From the NCBI RefSeq assembly GCF_000807855.2, contig NZ_JRYR02000001.1:3165438-3229437 (forward strand): DNA of 64,000 bases, read 5' to 3'. Every line of letters begins with the position of its first letter. Positions within the stretch are counted from its first letter, which is position 1. Positions 46,701 through 55,618 of this stretch are shown piece by piece. The notes under the pieces were generated by a model that was not told the origin of the DNA, did no database searches, and was given only the letters and a program-made list of their open reading frames with translations. The translations under genes were made by a program, and so were the position numbers. This stretch comes from Flammeovirga pacifica (lineage in GTDB: Bacteria; Bacteroidota; Bacteroidia; Cytophagales; Flammeovirgaceae).

Positions 46701-47954
46701 TATCAAATAGTTTAACCCTCCTAGTTCGGTTCCTACCCAAAGATTCTGTTGGCTGTCTTCAAAAATAGCTTTTACATGATCATCATATAATGAATTATTT
46801 TCTGTTTGCTGATAATGTTCAAATAAATGATTGGGTTGTTCTATCAAATACACACCTCCACCAGTTGTTGCTACCCATACTTTATCATTGTCTAAAATTA
46901 TTGAAGTTACCGGATGATAAGACCTGCCACTATTACTAGTTGCTTGATAAAATTTTATCAATTGTAATCCATTTTGAGACAAATGATATGCAAATACTCC
47001 CTTTCTATTTCCTAACCAAAGGATTCCATCTTTATAAGCTATTGTATTGGCCGATTGATAATTTAATTCTTTCAGGTAAAGATTATTTTGTTGTCCTTCC
47101 AAAGAAGACACAAATTCTCCTGAAGTGATCAACCTCTCATCACAATAATGAAGAGCGGCCACATTACCTTCTATCTTATCAAAATTGATCTGATCTAGAG
47201 CTTTATTAGTAGTATTAATTCGAACTAAACTTGAGTTTAGTCCCAACCAAATATGGTTATCTTTTCCTTTAAAAATTGTCTGTACTACAACTTGATGTAA
47301 TGAGGTATCAATATCCATTAAATTAATAGACGATTGACGTATGATCTTATCATTATTAACATCAAGATCCACTCGAATGAGTTGATCCCAATTGCCTACC
47401 CAAATTGTATTCTCATCAATTAGAAAAGAAGATATATCGTTTGTTTTTAGTTGATAGTGTTGATCACTTTTAATAGAATAATTGGTAAAGGTTTCTGTTT
47501 TTACATCTAACCTACTTAGCCCTTTCCCAAAAGTTGACACCCAGATATTCCCTAATTGATCCTCAGAGATTTTCCGGATCATATTACTACTAATACTGTT
47601 AGCAGAAGAACTTACACGGTATACTTTACTATCTAAACCATTATAACGTACTAATCCGTCTGAAGTGGCTAGCCAAAGAAAACCCTTTGAATCTTTAAAT
47701 ACATCTCTTACATCTAACTGAGAAATATTGGAAACCTTATTGATTTCATACTCCTTTACCTGCTTTATTTTAGCAAAAGATATGGATATGTTGATGCTGA
47801 TAAGGAGATAAAACCATAGCTTGACGCTTGGCGACAAAGTTAATAATCTAATAACGTTTATTGGTGTTCTGAAGTATTGGTTAAAAGTCCATTTCATTCT
47901 ATCAAATAGTAAATCAATTCTTGTTATTAAAAAGGTAACCCACTCATTCATCAT
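43734..47954 (-). CDS. Hybrid two-component system sensor/regulator (HTCS)
   Basis: A 1406-residue single-chain sensor, kinase and transcription factor. The start may instead be the Met at 47897 (residue 20), nearer the signal/anchor helix (LWFYLLISINISISFA). About 60-760 are Reg_prop beta-propeller repeats (GLWLATSDGLVRYNG, NIWVSTFGKGLSRLD, NLWVGTELGGLNYL). A Y_Y_Y domain follows (about 770-840), then a helix at about 848-868. The kinase has His901 in SHEFRTPLTLI, NALKFTSKKG, DNGIGI and GTGIGLSLI. The receiver has Asp1202 in ISDVMMPKMNG. An AraC-type HTH ends the protein (NHLNKKLKALTGETALSFIR, VGYSDLATFRKRFKEKFGV). It probably senses an agar/porphyran oligosaccharide in the periplasm and activates the neighbouring sus genes. 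Confidence 0.95.
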   Translation of the reverse strand: MMNEWVTFLITRIDLLFDRMKWTFNQYFRTPINVIRLLTLSPSVKLWFYLLISINISISFAKIKQVKEYEINKVSNISQLDVRDVFKDSKGFLWLATSDGLVRYNGLDSKVYRVSSSANSISSNMIRKISEDQLGNIWVSTFGKGLSRLDVKTETFTNYSIKSDQHYQLKTNDISSFLIDENTIWVGNWDQLIRVDLDVNNDKIIRQSSINLMDIDTSLHQVVVQTIFKGKDNHIWLGLNSSLVRINTTNKALDQINFDKIEGNVAALHYCDERLITSGEFVSSLEGQQNNLYLKELNYQSANTIAYKDGILWLGNRKGVFAYHLSQNGLQLIKFYQATSNSGRSYHPVTSIILDNDKVWVATTGGGVYLIEQPNHLFEHYQQTENNSLYDDHVKAIFEDSQQNLWVGTELGGLNYLIKENKYNYDNGFGQLSIKNYPSENNRVYAIAEQHFPHSALRDRLIWLGTTFPTFLIALDPSTMQLLPQSPIAKKLGFVFDIEVQNDSTLWIGTYNDGLWRIRVDKDGSILSAQNFDKNNGSLTSDIIRSILLDSHQNLWVGTDKGLNLIKSTELEKTHPKVITFREGKSKKSLPNEYILKIFESHDGTIWMGSMGGGLIYCQPSEQPVFKSITVEHGLANNSIKSIEEDAEHNLWLSSNLGLTKFNPSTSQCVNYTTSDGLQANEFEDLVSYTRKSGQILFGGVNGINTFYPNQIHLDSVPPNLYFSELQILNEVIYPHKKYEGKTILENSIEHTQKIILGHDQNSFSIAFEAFQFNYPDKVKFKYKLEGFDKKWTSTRHNNQQAKYTNLPAGDYILKVNAANSDNFWSDQPKELKITIQRHPFLSNYAIVIYVLSTFLLLIIIYRIYSRIRKQKKEVFIAGLEKKNAEEAAQSKLRFFTNISHEFRTPLTLITIPLDRLINSIDLSEVEKKKHLKIIKQNADLMLRLVNQILDFRKLEQNKMQLSMQSMNIIEFISSIVKGFQPLADNKEITLQFKSKSQALNMSFDPDCVEKIVNNLISNALKFTSKKGTVLMEIEEIDQKVLIKVTDNGIGIKESDKPFLFQRYFQRSDKSKMLRNGTGIGLSLIKNLVDLHQGVIEVESKEGEGSVFKVFLPMVHHEVGEVIPQDKIYEETYTNEDIINRVGNTFSLQQKKYSLLIVEDNEELRALIVSLFDQMYHVLEAEDGEQGYQKCIQHQPDIIISDVMMPKMNGLDMLHKIKSDDIVNHIPIILLTAKSTNENQIEGLMEGADAYVSKPFDQNVLSSIVFSILKNRERLIEKFDKEIKINPSLISTQKPDVQFIEKVLKIIEENLDNSDFNVDQLANDYGLSRNHLNKKLKALTGETALSFIRNVRLKHAAELFKQGNTNISEVTWKVGYSDLATFRKRFKEKFGVSPSDYVNNTIQYNE

Positions 47955-48291
47955 AGTATTTATAGCTTTTAACTGAAGCTATGTAGAGTGAGGTGATAAC
48001 AAGAACAATAGATTAAAAAGTACGTAATAAGCACTTTTACAATAAGTGTCAAAATCACATATACAAATACGCTATTTCACTTGATCTGACCATCATTATC
48101 AACTAGACAATACCTAAACATAAGAAAATAATTGAATCGTTTGATGAGAAAATGTGTGTTTCCGGCCCTTTTTGCCCTTATTAGCTATAAACAAAAAAAA
48201 CACAGGCAGGAAGAAAAAATCTTCCTGCTTGTGTCACTAATTGTCCGTTATTATTATTATTCAACTTAAAATTTTCGATAATACTATTCTA
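47955..48291. other. 337-bp gap between the SusD gene and the HTCS gene
   Basis: Contains the SusD terminator (48192-48234) and about 235 bases of AT-rich upstream region for the HTCS gene. No TAnnTTTG element was found on the minus strand. Confidence 0.55.
48192..48234 (-). terminator. Terminator of the susCD transcript
   Basis: CACAGGCAGGAAG and CTTCCTGCTTGTG pair (one G-T) around AAAAAAT. On the minus strand it is followed by eight T residues. Confidence 0.9.
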
Positions 48292-49812
48292 TTATTTTGT
48301 CCACCAGAAATTCTGTGGCATATTTTCAGCAGCTTGCATGTTCTCATAATTTGTTGCTGCTTCAGACGCTGGATATGTGATTTTCCATTGGTAGAAATCA
48401 TCAAATCCACCATCAGTTCCTTGTGTAGTTTTCTTATAATCTACACCTGGAACAAAGATTGTCCCGAAGAACAAGTCTGAATTTCTTCTTACTTCTGCAT
48501 AAGCTTCAGGTCCATTACCTACCAAGCCGATCCATTTTTGTTTTAAGATTTCTGCCTTAGGATTAATATCAAAGTTTGCTTTAACAGATGTCCAGAATGC
48601 AGGGAAATCTGTTTCAACATCAGAACCTAAACCATAATATTCTAATGATAAGTTAACCCCATCTTTAAAGTATTGTAATTGCATTGCTGCATCTGTAGTA
48701 TATTCAGCTCTTAAAAAAGCTACTTCCATAGGAGTTGCAATCATTTCTGGAGTATCATAGCTACCTACATTGGTTCTATTAACACCAAAAGATGAATTTA
48801 AAGCAGAAATATCTTCTCCTTGCATTAATTGAGGAGCAAACCAATCTTCAGTTTGTACATCTCCATTAGCATCTTCATAAGTATTTGTGAAGTATACAGA
48901 TAAACGAGGGTCATCGTTCACAGGATCAGTATCTCTTTGGTTCATTGCATTTAACATTGCTTGAGAAGGAAACGCTCCACCCCAATCAAATGAAAATGCA
49001 TCACCGTTAGAAGCTAATCCCCAAATATCGCCCTCACCTGTAAAAGGAATCAAAGCTATTTCAGCATTTGTTTCGATCAATGGCGCACCTAAAGCTTCTG
49101 TAACTTTAGCAGCATCACCAATACGAGAAGCTAATCTTAAACGTAAAGAGTTGGCTAATTTTTGCCACATCAAATGATCGCCACCATACACTAAATCAGC
49201 ATCACCAAATGAATTACCTGCAGTACCTAATACAGTAACAGCATTATCCAATTTAGCGATCATATCAGCATAGATATCTGCTTGATCATCATATTTAGGC
49301 TTTAACATGTCTTGTGTTAAAGTTTCGCCTGCTTCAGCTGCAGCATAACCTTTTCCTGCATTAAAGTAAGGAATATGACCATAGATATCAGTAATACGAT
49401 GTGCGTTAAATACTTTCCATACATCTAGCATAGCTAGTTTTGCTGGATCAGCATCATCTGCATTTACATCTTTAATTGCTACTTCTAGGTTACCAACAAT
49501 CTTTACATAAGATTTATTCCAGTACTCACCTACCCACACTGGGCCACTACCTGTAAGCCAAACTCTTGAGTCTCCCCAAGCACCTACATAGTGCATACCA
49601 ATCTGTCCAGTAGTAAGTGAATTTAAACGAGATGTTTCATGACCTACACCAGATACAGCTAACTGAGCAAAAGTAAATGTTTGCGCAGGAGTTGGCTTAG
49701 AAGGGTTGTTAGGGTTAGTATTTAACTCTTCGAAGTTGTCAGTACAAGAGGCAGCTCCAATTAGAACTGATCCTGCAACTAATATATTTTTAAGAGATTT
49801 GCTAAATTTCAT
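48292..49812 (-). CDS. SusD/RagB-family outer-membrane lipoprotein
   Basis: A 506-residue surface glycan-binding lipoprotein (MKFSKSLKNILVAGSVLIG then AASC, Cys23) of the SusD-like type (SusD-like_2 group by its FEELNTNPNNPSKP start). It has the alpha-helical TPR-like features, including WQKLANSLRLRLASRI, EVAFLRAEYTTDA and KAEILKQKWIGLVGNGPEAYAEVRR, and ends with a short DFYQWKITYPASEAATN segment. It would form the lid of the SusC channel and deliver oligosaccharides to it. It lies 79 bp after the SusC gene on the same transcript, and the locus also encodes the GH86-type enzyme, so agar-type oligosaccharides are the likely ligand. Confidence 0.95.
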   Translation of the reverse strand: MKFSKSLKNILVAGSVLIGAASCTDNFEELNTNPNNPSKPTPAQTFTFAQLAVSGVGHETSRLNSLTTGQIGMHYVGAWGDSRVWLTGSGPVWVGEYWNKSYVKIVGNLEVAIKDVNADDADPAKLAMLDVWKVFNAHRITDIYGHIPYFNAGKGYAAAEAGETLTQDMLKPKYDDQADIYADMIAKLDNAVTVLGTAGNSFGDADLVYGGDHLMWQKLANSLRLRLASRIGDAAKVTEALGAPLIETNAEIALIPFTGEGDIWGLASNGDAFSFDWGGAFPSQAMLNAMNQRDTDPVNDDPRLSVYFTNTYEDANGDVQTEDWFAPQLMQGEDISALNSSFGVNRTNVGSYDTPEMIATPMEVAFLRAEYTTDAAMQLQYFKDGVNLSLEYYGLGSDVETDFPAFWTSVKANFDINPKAEILKQKWIGLVGNGPEAYAEVRRNSDLFFGTIFVPGVDYKKTTQGTDGGFDDFYQWKITYPASEAATNYENMQAAENMPQNFWWTK

Positions 49813-49891
49813 AATTCTCTAATATTTCTTGTGAATAATTATGTTGAAGTGGTAAGACAGTTAAACTGCCTTACCTTCTCTACAATATTTA

Positions 49892-52800
49892 TTAGAATTT
49901 AAGGTTTAAGTTGAAACCGTAGCTAGCTGTTGATGGTAATGCAGCGTACTCAATTCCTAACATACCTCTTGATACAATCGATTCTGGGTCGATACCGTCC
50001 ATACCATTGTAGAAGAACATTAAGTTTCTACCTACAAAAGATATTGAAGCTTGTTTCACGAATACTTTTTCTGTCCATCTAGTAGGAAGGTTATAACCTA
50101 AGCTTACTTCTCTAAGTTTTACATAAGATGCATCCTTAACAAAGTCGTCTGCTACGTTAGCTGTTCCAATTTGACGGTAGTACTCTTGAGTATCCATTAA
50201 TTGCTCTTGACCGTTAGCGTCCATTACTTTTACACCACCTGCATTTCTTTGCTCAGCAGTTAATTGGTGGTTACCATTTTGGTGTAAAGCGAAGTTAGTG
50301 TAAGAGAACATGTCTCCACCTACTTTAGCGTCAACTACAATGTTTAACATTACATTCTTATATGTGAAAGTGTTTGTTAAACCTAACATGTAATCTGGAG
50401 TAATGTTACCTAGTGAAAGCATACCGTTACCGTTTTCATCCGTTTCCAACATCACGTTTCCGTCCTCGTCTAATTGAGGTAAACCGTTTGCTCCTCTAGC
50501 TAATTTAGCACCTTTGATCTCACCATAAGGCTTTCCAACTTCAGCAAAAATATTTGCTTCACCTCTAGCCGATCTATTTAATAAGATTTGAGTTAAACCT
50601 TCTTCTTCATAAAGTTCTTCAAGAACGTTAGTGTTTTTCGTGAAGTTCATACCCAAGTTCCAGTTAAATCCTGAAGCTTTTTTCACTACATCTGCCGTTA
50701 ATAAGATCTCAACACCTTTGTTTCTCATCGAACCTTGGTTGATTACTACTGAATGAGCACCTGCTGAATAAGGAAGTGAAACCGGAATTACTTGATTACT
50801 AGTAACTGCGTTGTAGTAAGTAACATCTAAACCAATTCTATTATTTAAGAATTTTAAGTTAGTACCTAATTCTATAGAAGTTGTTTTCTCTGGTTCGATA
50901 TTCGGATCTACAAGACCAACAAAGTTGTCATCACCTCTATTATTGATGTTACCAATAGAACCTGCAGGTTGACCGTTAATTACATCTTGAGTAATTACAG
51001 AGTAATTTAATGTCTGAGAGTAAGGATTTGGATCAGAACCTACTTGTGCATATGATGCTCTAATTTTACCAAAAGTAAAGATAGACTCATCTACGTTCAT
51101 TAATTCTGAGAATGCAAATGCACCAGTAATTGAAGGGTAGATATAACCACTCTTATGAGTAGGAAGTGCTGAAGACCAATCGTTTCTCACTGTAGCATCT
51201 ACAAATAACATATTCTTGTAAGCTACACTCAATTGAGCATAAATTGATTGAACTTCTTTTTCCGTTAAGTTTTCTGTTGTTGAAGTTCCTCCGTCAGCAT
51301 TGTTAAAGCTGTACCAATCTTTTTCTAATAAAGCGTTAGCAATCGTTTGGTTGTGAACTACTTTTTGCTTCAACAAGTTACCACCTGCCAATACATTAAT
51401 AGAAAGTTCGTTATCAAAGTCTTTTTTCCAGTTTACTAAGAAGTCTGTATTTTGCTCTTGAACATTAAATACATCTTTAGATAAACGACCTGGAGCGTGA
51501 TAAACGTTTTCTCCTTTAGGTGCTGTTTTGTATCTATCGTGTTGCCAGATATCAGCAGTATGACGTAATTGAACACTTAAGTTATCAGTGATATCATACT
51601 TTACTGACCCCAATGCAATTACTCTATTTTTCTCATCCCAGTTTGGAGAGTGATTGATAGAGAAGTATGGGTTAAATACATAAGGACTAGATGTAAAGTT
51701 ATAATGCTCTCCATCTCTTAAGTAGTTGTTTTTAAGATCTGAATTACGAATTGATCTTGGCATACCGATGAATGTGAACATTGGGTTCTCCATTGATTCT
51801 GCCATTTGAGGTCTGTTATTACCTTTTACATTTACGTAATTCACTTTAGTATCAAAAGTAAATTTATTACTTCTTAAACGACCTCTTAATCCTAAGTTAT
51901 TTCTTTCGTAAGAACTTGTAGGGATAATACCTTTGTTCTGTAAGTTGGCATAAGACAATCTGAAATCAGCATTTTCCGAACCACCTGAAACTGCAAGTGA
52001 GTTTGTCATAGTAGAACCTGTTTGGAAGAAATCATTCACGTTATCAGGCTGTGCTGTGTATGTTGATTGATTACCTGTCCAATCTACATAAGACTGACCG
52101 TTCATTTTTGCACCCCAGCTAGATCCTGCATAAGAAGGCTCTCTGATTAAATCTTCTGGTGGTATAGCTCCATCTCTACCTACTCCGTATTCGTTTTGGA
52201 ATGATGGCATTACTAATGGCTTTTCGAAAGTGAAGTTACCATTGTATTCTACATTAATACCTTTTTGTTTTTTACCAGTTTTAGTAGTAATTACAATTAC
52301 ACCACCACCTGCTCTAGAACCATATAAGGCTGCAGCAGCTGGTCCTTTTAATACAGATAACGTTTCGATATCATCAGCATTTACATCGCCAATACCATCA
52401 CCATAATCAATACCTCCATCCCAGTACGATCCTTGTGCAGAATAGAAAGATGAGTTATCAATTGGCACACCATCTACAATGTATAGAGGTTGGTTTGAAC
52501 CAGTTAAAGAGCTATTACCACGAATAACTACTCTTGATGATCCACCTGCACCAGCTGCAGTTTTAGTAATTTGTACACCTGCAACTTTACCAGATAAGTT
52601 GTTGATAACATTTGGTTCTTTTGCGATAGCTAAATCGTCTCCTTTTACCTCTTGAACAGAGTACCCTAATGCTTTTGTCTCTCTTTCCATACCGAAAGCA
52701 GTGACTACTACTTCTTCTAGTTGTTCTGCATCAACATCTAAAGAGATAGATAAGTTTGATTGGTTTGCTATTACTACTTCTTGAGTAACATAACCAATGT

Positions 52801-53023
52801 AAGAAAATACTAAAGTAGTATTCTCAGAAACTGATAAACTAAATTTACCATTAAAATCTGTGGTAGTACCCACAGATGTTCCTTTAATAAGAACGTTTAC
52901 ACCAGGTAAACCATCGGACTGACCCGATTCTGTAACTACACCCTCAATAACTCGATCTTGAGCGAGGGCAACATTTGCCATTAAAAGCAAACTTGATAAA
53001 AAAGTTAGTAGTCTGAATTTCAT
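49892..53023 (-). CDS. SusC/RagA-family TonB-linked outer-membrane transporter
   Basis: A 1043-residue TonB-dependent transporter. A signal peptide (1-21, MANVALAQ) precedes a carboxypeptidase-regulatory-like domain (about 24-105; GLPGVNVLIKGTSVGTTTDF then NGKFSLSV), the plug (about 105-230; EEVVVTAFGMERETKALGYS, RGNSSLTGSNQPLYIVDGVP, LSVLKGPAAAALYGSRAGGG) and a 22-strand barrel ending SYGFNLNLKF. It imports oligosaccharides together with the adjacent SusD using TonB energy. It is the first gene of the PUL; a small hairpin lies in its leader (53092-53110). Upstream and divergent is the LytS-like kinase gene. Confidence 0.97.
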   Translation of the reverse strand: MKFRLLTFLSSLLLMANVALAQDRVIEGVVTESGQSDGLPGVNVLIKGTSVGTTTDFNGKFSLSVSENTTLVFSYIGYVTQEVVIANQSNLSISLDVDAEQLEEVVVTAFGMERETKALGYSVQEVKGDDLAIAKEPNVINNLSGKVAGVQITKTAAGAGGSSRVVIRGNSSLTGSNQPLYIVDGVPIDNSSFYSAQGSYWDGGIDYGDGIGDVNADDIETLSVLKGPAAAALYGSRAGGGVIVITTKTGKKQKGINVEYNGNFTFEKPLVMPSFQNEYGVGRDGAIPPEDLIREPSYAGSSWGAKMNGQSYVDWTGNQSTYTAQPDNVNDFFQTGSTMTNSLAVSGGSENADFRLSYANLQNKGIIPTSSYERNNLGLRGRLRSNKFTFDTKVNYVNVKGNNRPQMAESMENPMFTFIGMPRSIRNSDLKNNYLRDGEHYNFTSSPYVFNPYFSINHSPNWDEKNRVIALGSVKYDITDNLSVQLRHTADIWQHDRYKTAPKGENVYHAPGRLSKDVFNVQEQNTDFLVNWKKDFDNELSINVLAGGNLLKQKVVHNQTIANALLEKDWYSFNNADGGTSTTENLTEKEVQSIYAQLSVAYKNMLFVDATVRNDWSSALPTHKSGYIYPSITGAFAFSELMNVDESIFTFGKIRASYAQVGSDPNPYSQTLNYSVITQDVINGQPAGSIGNINNRGDDNFVGLVDPNIEPEKTTSIELGTNLKFLNNRIGLDVTYYNAVTSNQVIPVSLPYSAGAHSVVINQGSMRNKGVEILLTADVVKKASGFNWNLGMNFTKNTNVLEELYEEEGLTQILLNRSARGEANIFAEVGKPYGEIKGAKLARGANGLPQLDEDGNVMLETDENGNGMLSLGNITPDYMLGLTNTFTYKNVMLNIVVDAKVGGDMFSYTNFALHQNGNHQLTAEQRNAGGVKVMDANGQEQLMDTQEYYRQIGTANVADDFVKDASYVKLREVSLGYNLPTRWTEKVFVKQASISFVGRNLMFFYNGMDGIDPESIVSRGMLGIEYAALPSTASYGFNLNLKF

Positions 53024-53332
53024 ATTGAACTGAAGGTTAGATGAACAGACGTGCAGATCAGAGTAATATTTCTTATTTTTGACCTACAAAACGAAGGAAA
53101 CCCTCCTTCGCAATTTCTTGATATCGTAAATGTATATCAGACACTTAAGAAATTTTAAAAAAATAGATTAACAGTAGTTAACTATTGATATACTGCATTA
53201 TTTTTAGGACAAACAGCATTCAACCCTATATGAACGTCATAAAAACCTAGATTTAATGCAATAATCTAATTTAATTGTTTATCCTACGTTTAACACCTAT
53301 TTAGCTAATGTTTAAAAATATTCTGTTAAATA
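53024..53332. other. 309-bp divergent control region between susC and the sensor kinase gene
   Basis: Contains a leader hairpin of the susC transcript (53092-53110; CGAAGGA/TCCTTCG with an AACCC loop), followed on the minus strand by TTTTG. The remainder is AT-rich, with a TACGTTTA near-match to the -7 consensus on the plus strand about 45 bases before the kinase start. No definite promoter found. Confidence 0.5.
53092..53110 (-). promoter_or_regulatory. Hairpin in the susC leader
   Basis: CGAAGGA (53092-53098) and TCCTTCG (53104-53110) form a perfect 7-bp stem about 70 bases upstream of the susC start. It is terminator-like and could attenuate or protect the susC mRNA. Confidence 0.35.
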
Positions 53333-54463
53333 ATGGCTACAAATCCTAAACAAACGTTAGACGATAGGCAGGTAAATTATTTCGAAAATCTACCTTTTTC
53401 AATGTCTTTAAAATTAAACAAACCGGTCATACACCATAGTACCTTCTGGATCTGCTATTTTATATTAAATGGTTTAAGGTGGGGAAGCTATTACGATGAT
53501 TACACTTATTCGTTTCAATCGAATTTGATCAACTTTGCGATTCATATACCGCTATCGTATTATCACGCCTACTATTTATTACCAAAGTATATCCCTTCGA
53601 AAAAATATCTGATGTATATTTTTCAGCTAAGTTTGGCACTTACTGTAATGATGTATTTAAAGGTATTTCTCACCCAACAGTTTTTACTACCTGTTTGGCC
53701 AGAGGCTGGTGCGCAAGCAGAAATTCTTAGTATGAATCATGTTATCGCTATTATTACTGGTGAATTATATGTTCTAGGGATTACTACTTCAATAGCACTA
53801 ACTAGAAATTGGATTGCTAACCAAAGAAAAACAAGAGAACTTGAAAAACAGAATATGATGACAGAGTTGAGTCTATTAAAAAGTCAGATTCAACCTCACT
53901 TCCTATTTAATACTTTAAATAATATCTACTCCCTTACTTTAGATAAAAGTGATGAAGCACCTGATGCAGTCATGAAACTAAGTGAGTTGATGAGCTACAT
54001 GCTTTATCAAAAAGAAACGCGTGTGAATTTAGACGACGAACTGTATCATATGAAAAACTACCTTGATCTGGAAAAATTAAGGTTCGGTAAAAGATTAGAC
54101 ATACAGTTCAATGTCAATGGAGATCCTACTCAAGTAAGAGTACCTCAATTACTTTTATTGCCATTTATAGAAAACACCTTTAAACATGGGGTAAAAAACA
54201 AACTGAATCAGATCAAAATCTCTTTAGACTTGAAGATCTGCGAGGATTTTATCACTTTTGAGGTAGAAAATCCAAGTATTGATAAAGTACAACTACCTTT
54301 TACTTTGGCTGAAGTATCTGACAAGAATAATAAGAAAGGTGGTTTTGGCTTATCCAATGCAAAAAGACGACTTGGATTATTATATGATGAGAGGTACACA
54401 CTTCAAATCGAAGATGGTGAAGATAAATTTAAAGTAACGCTTAAAATTCCAAGAGATGAGTAA
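53333..54463 (+). CDS. LytS/YehU-type sensor histidine kinase
   Basis: A 376-residue membrane histidine kinase. After about 30 residues, four helices (about 34-52, 62-80, 95-112 and 133-157) form a sensor without a large periplasmic domain. A linker is followed by the His_kinase domain with the phosphorylated His189 in SQIQPHFLFNTLNNIYSL. An HATPase_c domain follows, with PQLLLLPFIENTFKHGVKNK and GGFGLSNAKRRLGLLY. It overlaps the LytTR regulator gene by 8 bp, so the two are translationally coupled. It sits between the PUL (divergent) and the peptide cluster downstream. Which of them it controls is not clear. Confidence 0.93.
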   Translation: MATNPKQTLDDRQVNYFENLPFSMSLKLNKPVIHHSTFWICYFILNGLRWGSYYDDYTYSFQSNLINFAIHIPLSYYHAYYLLPKYIPSKKYLMYIFQLSLALTVMMYLKVFLTQQFLLPVWPEAGAQAEILSMNHVIAIITGELYVLGITTSIALTRNWIANQRKTRELEKQNMMTELSLLKSQIQPHFLFNTLNNIYSLTLDKSDEAPDAVMKLSELMSYMLYQKETRVNLDDELYHMKNYLDLEKLRFGKRLDIQFNVNGDPTQVRVPQLLLLPFIENTFKHGVKNKLNQIKISLDLKICEDFITFEVENPSIDKVQLPFTLAEVSDKNNKKGGFGLSNAKRRLGLLYDERYTLQIEDGEDKFKVTLKIPRDE

Positions 54464-55244
54464 GATTAATTGTATGATTGTAGATGATGAACCTTTAGCA
54501 ATTAAGGTAATTGAAAACTATCTACAACGTCTTGACGAATTTGAAATTATAGCTACTTGCGAAAGTGCTATTGATGCATTTAATGTTTTACAAAACAACT
54601 CTATTGATCTCATCTTTTTAGATATCAATATGCCTATGCTTACGGGCATTGATTTTGTAAAGTCCTTAGAAAAGAAACCTGAGATTATCTTAACCACTGC
54701 TTATAGAGAATATGCTTTAGAAGGGTTTGAAATATCAGCTTTAGATTATTTATTAAAACCTATTTCTTTCCAACGGTTCCTAAAAGCGGCTAATAAAGCT
54801 TCTCAACTTATAAACACAAAAGAAGCAGCTTTAAATGCTCGCAAACCTACTAGTGAGAATGCTACTCCTATCGAGACAACTTCTAGAGTGGCTGTAAAAC
54901 ATAATGATGAACCTCCATTTATCTTTCTAAAAGTAGAAAAGAAAATGGTGAAAATACTTTTAGATGATATTCTATACATGGAAAGTCTGAAAGATTACCT
55001 TAGAGTATTCACTAAAGAAAAAGAATTTGTAGTTCATTATACACTAACCAAAATTCTTGAAACACTTCCTGATAACGACTTTATTAGAATACACCGTTCT
55101 TATGCTATTTCATTGAATAAAGTCAATGCTATTGAGGGAAATCAAGTAGAACTTAAAAATGGTAAAATGCTTCCTATAGGTAGATTATACCAACAAGTAG
55201 TAAAAGATACGATTTATGGTAGAGGAATTATGCCTGGGAGTTAA
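54456..55244 (+). CDS. LytTR-family response regulator
   Basis: A 262-residue regulator with an N-terminal receiver (1-120; Asp56 in FLDINMPMLTG, Lys in LLKPISFQRFLKA) and a C-terminal LytTR DNA-binding domain (about 155-255; IFLKVEKKMVKILLDDILYM, ESLKDYLRVF, DNDFIRIHRSYAISLNKVNA, LPIGRLY). LytTR regulators of the AgrA/ComE type often control peptide or bacteriocin genes. Bacteroidota have many such pairs with other targets, so the link to the peptide cluster 370 bp downstream is only a hypothesis. It is cotranscribed with the kinase. A terminator separates it from the next gene. Confidence 0.95.
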   Translation: MSKINCMIVDDEPLAIKVIENYLQRLDEFEIIATCESAIDAFNVLQNNSIDLIFLDINMPMLTGIDFVKSLEKKPEIILTTAYREYALEGFEISALDYLLKPISFQRFLKAANKASQLINTKEAALNARKPTSENATPIETTSRVAVKHNDEPPFIFLKVEKKMVKILLDDILYMESLKDYLRVFTKEKEFVVHYTLTKILETLPDNDFIRIHRSYAISLNKVNAIEGNQVELKNGKMLPIGRLYQQVVKDTIYGRGIMPGS

Positions 55245-55299
55245 TTAATTGAAGAATTAGGCGTTCCTTTCAACAGAATATTCTGAAACATATAAAACT

Positions 55300-55340
55300 C
55301 TCCGAAAAATGAATTATTGGCATTTTTTCGGAGTCTTTGT
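55300..55340 (+). terminator. Terminator of the kinase/regulator operon
   Basis: CTCCGAAAAAT and ATTTTTTCGGAG pair with one bulged base, followed by TCTTTGTTTCTTT. Confidence 0.8.
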
Positions 55341-55551
55341 TTCTTTACTATTTGTTAACCTTCTATCTGATAATTATTTTAATTAAGCTCAACTTATGAT
55401 TTAGTAAATTGTTACACTCCTATCTTCAGTATTTAAAATAAACCTACAAATACCATAATATATTAGTATATTTTCATGTTATTGCAACTATTATTATATT
55501 TTTTATAAAAATAATGTGTTTTTTTATAAATTAACTATCTGAAAATTGGAT

Positions 55552-55563
55552 TGTAAATTTACA
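55552..55563. promoter_or_regulatory. Perfect palindrome upstream of the peptide cluster, possible operator
   Basis: TGTAAATTTACA is a perfect 12-bp palindrome, with GGAT before and TCC after extending the symmetry. It also overlaps a near -7 match (TAAATTTA). Its position 55 bases before the start at 55619 fits an operator or activator site. Confidence 0.4.
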
Positions 55564-55618
55564 TCCTCTAAAATTGATTTTGATTATTAGCTATTAAAAC
55601 TAGTATTTCTATAAACTA

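Larger units (their letters stand above)
55245..55618. other. 374-bp gap upstream of the peptide cluster
   Basis: Holds the terminator of the kinase/regulator operon (55300-55340), a very AT-rich region, and a perfect 12-bp palindrome (55552-55563) 55 bases before the first cluster gene. No reading frame stands out. Confidence 0.55.
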
